Assembly: GCA_039029355.1 (NCBI GenBank) | Contig: JBCCGI010000134.1 | Location: 1 to 15,624, forward strand | DNA: 15,624 nt | Direction of reading: 5' to 3' | DNA from: JBCCGI01 sp039029355 | GTDB taxonomy: Bacteria > Planctomycetota > UBA1135 > GCA-002686595 | In this document: in pieces, positions 1 through 5,987 of the stretch | Position numbering within the stretch: the first letter of the stretch is position 1 | Layout of the letters: the number at the start of each line of letters is the position of its first letter | Notes under the pieces: model-generated | Databases searched by the model: none | Seen by the model: only the letters and a program-made list of their open reading frames with translations | Told to the model about the DNA's origin: nothing | Made by a program: the position numbers and the translations under genes

Positions 1-80
1 GGGGGGGCGGGGGCGGCCGGCGGGCGGGGGGGTTTTTTCCCGGCGGCCGCGGGGGCGCGCGCGCGCGCGGCCCCCCGCGG
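1..80. repeat. Low-complexity G/C-run sequence at window edge
   Basis: The first ~80 bases are almost pure G and C: several runs of five to seven G, one run of six T at about 33-38, then an alternating GC tract at about 55-68. There is no coding signal. The left part has enough closely spaced G runs to form a G-quadruplex on the plus strand. Such sequence is also what a poorly resolved contig end looks like, so it may not be biological. Confidence 0.6.
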
Positions 81-134
81 CCCGCGCTCGCTGGTTCACG
101 ACGCGTTTCCAGGACGTGGGATAGACTCGAAGAC

Positions 135-830
135 ATGAGCTCCATGCCGAAACTCCCCCGCCGTAACGTACTGGCCGGCGCCGGAGCCCTCGGGCTTGGC
201 GCTCTCTTCCCCGGGGCCGCAAAAGCCTCGCCGCTCACCCCCTCGTCGCCCGTCGCCGCGCGCCGACTGCTGACCGGCGGCGTTTGCCCGATGGTGCTGC
301 AGCAGATCCAGGGGCCCTTCTATCTGGACCTCGGCCTGATCCGCGACGACATCACCGAGGGGCTGCCGGGCCTGCCGGTCACGCTGATCTTCCTGGTCGT
401 GGACAAGGACACCTGCCAGCCGATCCCCGGCGCGGTGGTCGACGTGTGGCAGAACAACGCGCTCGGCAACTACTCGGGCTTCTCGGTCAAGGGCACGCTC
501 GGGGAGACCTGGCTGCGCGGCATCCAGATCGCGAACTCGGACGGCCTGGTGGTCTTCCAGTCGATCTATCCGGGCTGGTATCAGGGCCGTACGACGCACA
601 TCCACCTCAAGGTGCGCCCGGACGAGACGACCGAGGCCACGACGCAGATGTACTTCGAGGACTGGATCTCCGACCTCGTGTACCAGAACGTGCCGCCCTA
701 CACCCAGAAGGGCCCGAAGGACACGACCAACGACGCGGACGGCTTCTATCAGAAGGAGATGAAGGGCACGTTCCTGCCCAACCCCGACGGCTCCCTGAGC
801 CTCTGGGCCGGGACCATCCTCGGGGTCTAG
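135..830 (+). CDS. Tat-exported intradiol ring-cleavage dioxygenase (protocatechuate 3,4-dioxygenase beta-like)
   Basis: This is a 231-residue member of the intradiol dioxygenase family, non-haem Fe(III) enzymes that open catecholic rings between the two hydroxyls. Residues 1-31 look like a twin-arginine signal: R9-R10, then a Gly/Ala/Leu-rich stretch ending in an AKA-type cleavage site. The four iron ligands of the family can be placed at Tyr113 (GNYSGF), Tyr149 (YPGWYQG), His155 and His157 (RTTHIHLKV). The loop between the second Tyr and the first His is shorter than in classical protocatechuate dioxygenase. The Met at 144 is an alternative start that keeps the RR motif; neither start has a strong Shine-Dalgarno. 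No other aromatic-degradation genes are nearby, so this looks like a stand-alone exported enzyme rather than part of a beta-ketoadipate operon. The substrate cannot be told from sequence. The family call is firm and the physiological role is unknown. Confidence 0.88.
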   Translation: MSSMPKLPRRNVLAGAGALGLGALFPGAAKASPLTPSSPVAARRLLTGGVCPMVLQQIQGPFYLDLGLIRDDITEGLPGLPVTLIFLVVDKDTCQPIPGAVVDVWQNNALGNYSGFSVKGTLGETWLRGIQIANSDGLVVFQSIYPGWYQGRTTHIHLKVRPDETTEATTQMYFEDWISDLVYQNVPPYTQKGPKDTTNDADGFYQKEMKGTFLPNPDGSLSLWAGTILGV

Positions 831-847
831 CAGCGGCCTCAGCCCGG

Positions 848-872
848 GACCGGAATCCGCCGGATTCCGGTC
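848..872. terminator. GC-rich hairpin downstream of dioxygenase gene
   Basis: A perfect inverted repeat has 11-bp arms at 848-858 and 862-872 and a 3-base loop, starting 17 bases after the dioxygenase stop codon. No T tract follows on either strand, so it may be an intrinsic terminator of the T-less kind, a 3' end stabiliser, or an operator for the next gene. Confidence 0.45.
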
Positions 873-933
873 ACCTCGCGGGGCGCGGCGAAACAGGTCC
901 TCCGTCGGCGGCATCCCGCCGCCTCGCTTTCAC

Positions 934-938
934 GGAGG
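934..938 (+). promoter_or_regulatory. Ribosome binding site fixing the start at 946
   Basis: GGAGG lies 7 bases before the ATG at 946. It supports that ATG over the overlapping longer frame that begins at 284. Confidence 0.75.
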
Positions 939-945
939 ACCCGCT

Positions 946-3018
946 ATGCCCCGCCCGCTCGTCGCCGCGCTTCTCGCGCTCATCCCCACCCCCACCGCCG
1001 CCCAGCTCGACGAGGGCGTCTACCTCGCCTTCGACGACGAGCCGCTCGGCGGCGGCGCGCTGCTCAACGGCAGCGTCACCGCCTCGGCCCCGGTCCAGGA
1101 CTTCAGCCTGCTGGACGTTCCGGCGGGGCTCACGCTGCTCTCCAAGGTCGAGATCTCGGGCTCGCTGGCACTTGAGCTCAGCGCCGACGCGAACGGCGGC
1201 TTCGCCACGACCCTCGACGCCCTGCTCGTACCGCTCGCACCGGTCGAGCTGTCGCCCGGGATCGAGCTCGTTCCCTTCGCCACCGTCACCGTCACGCTCG
1301 CCGGCGTCGCCGAGGCCGGCATGCGCGTCTCGGTGGTGCAGGACTTCGCCGTGCCGGTCACGGTGGCCCAGGGCGGGCTGCAGGACCTGCGGCTCGACGA
1401 GGAGCCCGAGCTCCGCACGCGCCACACCGCGCCCGAGGTCAGCGGCGCGACCGCCGTGCAGGTCGCCGTCGACGTCGAGGCGTCGCTCCTCTATCTGATC
1501 GTGCTGCCCGGAGCGGTGCTGCCCGGGCCCGCCTTCGGCGCCGAGCTGGGCTTCGACCTCGACGTGCAGCCGGGCGGAGATCCCTGGTGGGACCTCGACG
1601 GCGAGCTGCGCATCCTGGCCGGGTCCGCCGCGGGCGGAACGCCCGGGCTGGAGCTCCTGGGCGAGCAGGAGCTCGACGTCGACGACGCCGGCGAGCCCCT
1701 TCCGCCGGCACCCGCGCCCAGCCGGCGCTGGTCGCGCGCCTGGAACCTGGGCGGCTCCGAGACGGCGACCTCGGCCGCGCCCCTCGCGGACGGCTCCGGC
1801 GAGCTCGTCCTGACCGGCCCGACCACCGGCGCCGGCGGGACGGCCTGGTTCGCGCGCGTGGCGGCGGACGGCGAGCTCGTGTGGGAGGCCGAGTCGTTCT
1901 TCCAGGTCGGCGGCACCGCGCGGCCCGAGGAGATCCAACGCACGCCCGACGGCGGGTTCCTCGTCGGCAGCAACACCGGCGTCGGCGCCGTCGCGCGCGT
2001 CGATCGGCTCACCGCCGACGGGCTGCCGCTCTGGAGCAGGAGCTACACCGACGACCTGGGCGGAACGCTGGGTCTGCGCTCGCTCGTCGCGCGCCCCGAC
2101 GGCGGCGCGGTCTTCTGCGGCCAGCTCACGCGCGCCGGGCAGACGTTCCCCGTGGCCGCCTGGGTCGCGCCGAGCGGCGAGCTAGAGAGCGCCGTCGAGC
2201 TCACCGTGCCGGGAGTGTCCTTCGCCGGGCTCGACCGCGTGACCCCGACCGCGGACGGCGGGTGGGCGTTCGCGGGCTGGATTCAGTATCAGGACGCTGG
2301 CACCCCCGGCCTCGCCAGCCGCAGCGCGCTGATCGCAAAGGCCGACGCCGGCGGCGGCCTGGTCTTTGCCCGCGCGGTGGGAGGGGTCGGGTACGACTTC
2401 GCGGTCGACCTCGCCGAAGGCCCGGACGGCGAGCTCGCCGCGATCGGCCAGCTCGGCGCCGGCGGCGCGACGCTCGCCTGGACCTTCTGGCTCGACGCGG
2501 CCGGGGAGCTCGGCTCGACGCTGCACTTCACCGACGCCCCCGGCGCGGGCTTCACGGCGCTGAGCTCGATCGATGCGCTCCCCGGCGGCGGCTTCCTGGT
2601 CGCCGGCTTGCGGGGCCTCGGCGCGGCGCAGGACGCGTGGCTCTTCCAGCTCGACGACCACGGCCTCCCGCTTTGGTGGAAGACGATCGCCGGCGGCGAG
2701 GCGGACGAGCCCCGCGAAGCGCGCGTGCTGGACGACGGCGTGTTGCTCGTGGGCCTGACGCGCAGCGTCGACGACTCGACGCCGATTCCCGGCTCGGACT
2801 ACTGGGCCATGCGCGCGGGGGTCGAGGGCATGCTGCACTTCGACGCATCGCTGGGCTTCGACGCGACCAACCCGGTGCCCACGCGCAGCGCGTCGTCCGA
2901 GGGCAGCGTCGTCGTCGTCGAGCTGCCGGCCACCTTCGCGCCGGCGCCGGCGAGCGCGAACGACCTTGTGCTGACGCCGGTCGCGACCGCCGCAGCCGCG
3001 ATCGTGTTGGCGCCTTAG
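946..3018 (+). CDS. Secreted beta-propeller-like protein, function unknown
   Basis: A 690-residue protein with a short signal peptide (residues 1-20, cleavage after an AAQ-like site). Residues ~25-250 are rich in alternating hydrophobic/polar strands with no family I recognise. From ~262 to ~640 the sequence repeats a pattern of about 50-60 residues: a PDGG- or ADGG-type turn, a hydrophobic strand (GGFLVGS, GGAVFCG, GGWAFAG, GGGFLVAG), then a Trp/Phe-containing strand ending in a DADG- or AADG-type turn (LTADGLPLW, DDHGLPLWW). That is the pattern of delta-60 or SBBP-like propeller blades in secreted proteins; I count about six. The last ~50 residues are Ala/Val-rich and may be a separate strand domain. 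No catalytic motif is visible. It ends 19 bases from the stop of the convergent sigma-factor gene. The fold is inferred from the repeat pattern only. Confidence 0.8.
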   Translation: MPRPLVAALLALIPTPTAAQLDEGVYLAFDDEPLGGGALLNGSVTASAPVQDFSLLDVPAGLTLLSKVEISGSLALELSADANGGFATTLDALLVPLAPVELSPGIELVPFATVTVTLAGVAEAGMRVSVVQDFAVPVTVAQGGLQDLRLDEEPELRTRHTAPEVSGATAVQVAVDVEASLLYLIVLPGAVLPGPAFGAELGFDLDVQPGGDPWWDLDGELRILAGSAAGGTPGLELLGEQELDVDDAGEPLPPAPAPSRRWSRAWNLGGSETATSAAPLADGSGELVLTGPTTGAGGTAWFARVAADGELVWEAESFFQVGGTARPEEIQRTPDGGFLVGSNTGVGAVARVDRLTADGLPLWSRSYTDDLGGTLGLRSLVARPDGGAVFCGQLTRAGQTFPVAAWVAPSGELESAVELTVPGVSFAGLDRVTPTADGGWAFAGWIQYQDAGTPGLASRSALIAKADAGGGLVFARAVGGVGYDFAVDLAEGPDGELAAIGQLGAGGATLAWTFWLDAAGELGSTLHFTDAPGAGFTALSSIDALPGGGFLVAGLRGLGAAQDAWLFQLDDHGLPLWWKTIAGGEADEPREARVLDDGVLLVGLTRSVDDSTPIPGSDYWAMRAGVEGMLHFDASLGFDATNPVPTRSASSEGSVVVVELPATFAPAPASANDLVLTPVATAAAAIVLAP

Positions 3019-3037
3019 CCATGCCGCGCCGCGCCCG

Positions 3038-3667
3038 TCACTCGGCCGTGAGCTCGTCGAAGATCGAGCGCGGCACGCGGTCGCGCAGCTTCTGCAGCGC
3101 GCGGCGGTACTTGACCGTCACCGTGTTCGGCACGAGCCCGAGCAACAGCGCCACGTCGGCGACCGCGTTCTGCTCGATGCCGCGCAGTACGACGATCGCG
3201 CGGGTCTCGTCGTCGAGCTCCTCGACGGCGGCCCGCACCGCGCTCGCGCGCTCGCGGCGCACGACGCCCGAGACGAGCTCGGTCTGGTCCTGCGCGGCCT
3301 CGTCGAGCTCCTCGTCACCGCCGGCCGCGTGCAGCGCCCCGCGGCGCAGCTGGGTCTGCAGCAGCGAGTTGAGCCGGTTGAGCAGCGTCGTGCTCGCGAA
3401 GCGCAGCACCACCGGCGTGAGCCGGCCGTCGCGTGCCCTGAGGCCGTCGAGGCGCGGCAGCACCCGCAGCCACGTATCCTGCACCAGGTCCTCGGGGTCG
3501 ACCGTGCGCCGCAGCGCCGGGCCGATGCGGTGGGCCGCCTGGGCCAAGAGGAGCGGCGTAAAGCGCGCCACGAGCCACGCGCGGGACTCGGCCGCCCCCC
3601 GCACCGCCGAGCGCACGTGCCGGGTCGTCAGGTCGAGCTCCTCGGCCGCTTCCCGCTCCTCCGCCAT
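3038..3667 (-). CDS. ECF-family RNA polymerase sigma factor
   Basis: A 209-residue extracytoplasmic-function sigma factor that would direct RNA polymerase to its own promoter set. Region 2 spans about residues 30-105 and contains the characteristic DPEDLVQDTW segment (57-66) used for core binding and -10 recognition. Region 4 spans about 140-197 with the LDDETRAIVVLRG segment and a helix-turn-helix at ~167-195 (ALLLGLVPNTVTVKYRRAL). The linker at 110-135 is acidic. There is no adjacent anti-sigma factor; instead a transmembrane Ser/Thr kinase diverges from it across 43 bp. Planctomycetes are known for ECF groups that sit next to Ser/Thr kinases, and in ECF43-type systems the kinase activates the sigma factor by phosphorylation, so regulation by the neighbour is a reasonable inference. 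The ribosome binding site is weak (an AGGAT about 8 bases upstream). The target genes are unknown. Confidence 0.92.
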   Translation of the reverse strand: MAEEREAAEELDLTTRHVRSAVRGAAESRAWLVARFTPLLLAQAAHRIGPALRRTVDPEDLVQDTWLRVLPRLDGLRARDGRLTPVVLRFASTTLLNRLNSLLQTQLRRGALHAAGGDEELDEAAQDQTELVSGVVRRERASAVRAAVEELDDETRAIVVLRGIEQNAVADVALLLGLVPNTVTVKYRRALQKLRDRVPRSIFDELTAE

Positions 3668-3699
3668 CGTCGGCTATCCTAACCCTTCGCTCGCCGACG
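3668..3699. promoter_or_regulatory. Inverted repeat filling the sigma/kinase divergent spacer
   Basis: Perfect 7-bp arms (CGTCGGC at 3668-3674 and GCCGACG at 3693-3699) are separated by 18 bases. They occupy most of the 43-bp gap between the two divergent start codons, and the left arm abuts the sigma ATG. Both promoters must lie in or overlap this gap or the neighbouring coding ends, so a shared operator is plausible. A weak -10-like TATCCT (3675-3680, plus strand) lies in the spacer. No sigma-70 -35 box is evident. Confidence 0.4.
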
Positions 3700-3710
3700 C
3701 GAGCTGAGCC

Positions 3711-5870
3711 ATGGCCGACTCCGCCGCCGTCGTCTTCGCGTTGCTCGAGCTCCTGCTCGAGGATCGAGCGGCGGGAAAGACCCGCACGCTGGCCGAGTAC
3801 CAGGCGCTCTTCCCCGGCCACGAGGAGGCGATCGCGCGCGAGCTCCGGTCCGCCGAGGGCCAGAGCGCCGAGCCCGAGGACGGGCGCCGCATCGGGCCGT
3901 ACCGCGTACGCCAGCTGCTCGGCCGCGGCGGGCAAGGCGAGGTGTTCCTGGCCGAGGACACGCGCCTCGGGCGGCGCGTGGCGCTCAAGGTCCTCGCGCC
4001 CGGCGCCGCCCGCAGCCTCGCGCTGCGCGAGCGTTTCCGGCGCGAGGCCGAGGTCGCCTCGCGGCTCGACCACCCGGGCATCTGCACGGTGTACGAGGCG
4101 GGCGAGGCCGACGGCGCGCTCTTCGTGGCGATGCGCTACGTCGAGGGACGCACGCTGGCGCAGGTCGTCGTCGCCGACCGGGAGCGCGGCGAGGAGCCGC
4201 TCACGCGCGCCGAGCTCCTGGACCGCTGCCGGCGCGTCGAGGGCGCGGCGCGCGCGCTGCACGCGGCGCACGAGGCGGGCGTCGTGCACCGCGACGTGAA
4301 GCCGAGCAACCTGATGCTCACGCCCGAGGACGACCTCGTCGTGCTGGACTTCGGGCTGGCGGGCGACCTGACCGGCGACGCGCCGACGCTGACCGCCACC
4401 GGCGACCTGCACGGCACCCCGGCGTACATGTCGGCCGAGCAGCTCTCGACCGAGCGCGGCACCGTCGACCGGCGCACCGACGTGTACTCGCTCGGCGTGA
4501 CGCTCTTCGAGCTGCTCGCCGGCCGGCGCCCGTTCGAGGCACCCACGCGCGAGGGCCTCTTCCGCGCGATCCTCGAGGCGCCCGCACCCGCCCTGCGCCG
4601 GCTCGTGCCGGCGGCGCCGCGCGATCTAGAGACGGTGCTGGAGACGGCACTAGAGCGCGAGCGCGACCGCCGCTACCGCACCGCCGAGCTCTTCGCCGAC
4701 GACCTCGCGGCCGTGATCGAGTCGCGGCCGGTCGCGGCGCGGCGCGTGACGCTGGCCGGGCGCGCGCTGCGCTACGCGCGGCGCGAGCCCGCCAAGGCCT
4801 CGCTCGCGCTGGCGCTCCTGGTCGTGCTGCTCGGCGCCGCGGGGCTCGCGGGCTTCCTCGGCGCGCGCTGGGGCGAGCTCGAGGAGGGCCGCCGCGCCGT
4901 GCGCGCCCAGGCGATCGCCGACCTGCTGCACGCCGGCATGGGCAGCTACCGCAAGACGCCGGTCGTGCCCGACCTCGAGGGGCTCCTGCGCGAGCAGCCG
5001 GAGCTGGACGACCTGCGCACCCACGTCGTGGTGTTCTGCCTGCACAACGGCGAGCTCGAGCGCGGGCTCGCCCACTGCGAGGGCGCGACAACCCGCGACG
5101 GCCGCGAGGCCATGGAGCGCCTGCGCGTGGCCTGCCTGCGCGGGCTCGGCCGGGACGCCGAGGCGGACGAGGCCGAGGACGGCCTGGCCGAGCCCAGGGG
5201 TCCGCTGGCGCTCTATGCGCGCGGCACCGTGCACGAGCTCGCCGGGCGCGACCGCGAAGCGGCGGCGGACTTCACGCTGGCCGTGCTGCGCTCGCCGCGC
5301 GCCGAGCCGCTGATCCACTTCCGCCGCGCGCTCGCGCTGCTGTCGTCGCCCGACGCCGACGAGGCCCTCGAGGCGGCCGATACGCTGGAGCAGCTCTTCC
5401 CGAGCTCCTCGATCGCCTGGTACTACGCCGGCGGCATCCGCGGTCAGCACGGCTATCCCGAGGAGGCCCGCGACGCGCTCGAGCGCTCGCTGGAGTTGGA
5501 GCCCGAGGACCCCGACACGTGGCTCATGCTGGGCCTGGTCGAGGCCGTCCTCGGCGAGCCCGACGGCGTGCGCGACGCACTGGAGCGCGCGCTGAGCATC
5601 GAGACGCCCGGCGCCTGGCGCATCCGCGACGGCGCCGGGCGCACCTATTCGCGCTCCGGCCTGCACGCCGAGGCCGTCGAGCCCCTGCGCCGCGCGCTCG
5701 CCGAGCGGCCCGAGCTGGTCGACGGGCGGCTGTGCCTGGGACGCTCGCTGCTCGCGCTCGGACGCTACGAGGAGGCCGCCACGGAGCTCCGGATCGTCTC
5801 CAAAGCCCTGCCGGGGAATCCCGAGGTTGCCCGCGACCTCGAGCGGGCCCTCGCCGGCGCGTCTGAGTAG
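3711..5870 (+). CDS. Transmembrane Ser/Thr protein kinase with TPR-like C-terminal region
   Basis: A 719-residue PknB-type (Hanks) kinase. An N-terminal ~60 residues precede the catalytic domain, which spans about 63-340: glycine loop GRGGQGEV (71-78), catalytic Lys93 in VALKVL, a helix-C Glu in REAEV (~112), HRDVKPSN (193-200) with catalytic Asp195, and DFG at 213-215. The activation-segment APE triplet reads SAE (241-243); most other key residues are present, so activity is expected. A single hydrophobic membrane span lies at ~364-384, followed by about 330 residues of helical repeats with TPR character (for example SIAWYYAGGIRGQHGYPEEA and DPDTWLMLGLVEAVLGEPDG). The predicted topology is a cytoplasmic kinase with an extracytoplasmic protein-binding sensor. 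It diverges from the ECF sigma gene across 43 bp, and sigma-factor phosphorylation is an attractive but unproven role. The ribosome binding site is weak. Confidence 0.93.
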   Translation: MADSAAVVFALLELLLEDRAAGKTRTLAEYQALFPGHEEAIARELRSAEGQSAEPEDGRRIGPYRVRQLLGRGGQGEVFLAEDTRLGRRVALKVLAPGAARSLALRERFRREAEVASRLDHPGICTVYEAGEADGALFVAMRYVEGRTLAQVVVADRERGEEPLTRAELLDRCRRVEGAARALHAAHEAGVVHRDVKPSNLMLTPEDDLVVLDFGLAGDLTGDAPTLTATGDLHGTPAYMSAEQLSTERGTVDRRTDVYSLGVTLFELLAGRRPFEAPTREGLFRAILEAPAPALRRLVPAAPRDLETVLETALERERDRRYRTAELFADDLAAVIESRPVAARRVTLAGRALRYARREPAKASLALALLVVLLGAAGLAGFLGARWGELEEGRRAVRAQAIADLLHAGMGSYRKTPVVPDLEGLLREQPELDDLRTHVVVFCLHNGELERGLAHCEGATTRDGREAMERLRVACLRGLGRDAEADEAEDGLAEPRGPLALYARGTVHELAGRDREAAADFTLAVLRSPRAEPLIHFRRALALLSSPDADEALEAADTLEQLFPSSSIAWYYAGGIRGQHGYPEEARDALERSLELEPEDPDTWLMLGLVEAVLGEPDGVRDALERALSIETPGAWRIRDGAGRTYSRSGLHAEAVEPLRRALAERPELVDGRLCLGRSLLALGRYEEAATELRIVSKALPGNPEVARDLERALAGASE

Positions 5871-5977
5871 CGTGCGCGCAACCGAACTGACGGGCGGGCC
5901 CCCGGGCTGACGTCTTCTCTGTTAGGACTGGTGTCCTTCGCCCCCGACCATCACCGGCCCTAGCCGGGGGTTCCCTC

Positions 5978-5984
5978 AGGAGGA
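5978..5984 (+). promoter_or_regulatory. Strong ribosome binding site for the peroxidase fusion
   Basis: AGGAGGA ends three bases before the ATG at 5988. It is the best Shine-Dalgarno match on the plus strand of the window and fixes the start despite the unusually short, uncharged signal region of the protein. Confidence 0.8.
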
Positions 5985-5987
5985 AAC

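Noticed and set aside
1587..3707. 706-codon open frame on the plus strand overlapping the propeller and sigma-factor genes
   Set aside because: It is mostly Arg/Ala/Gly strings with no recognisable fold, and it crosses from the sense shadow of one gene into the antisense of another.
5871..5987. Terminator or riboswitch between kinase and peroxidase genes
   Set aside because: Only a 5-bp stem (5924-5928 with 5933-5937) and a loose C5/G5 pairing (5941-5946 with 5965-5970) are visible; both are too weak to call.
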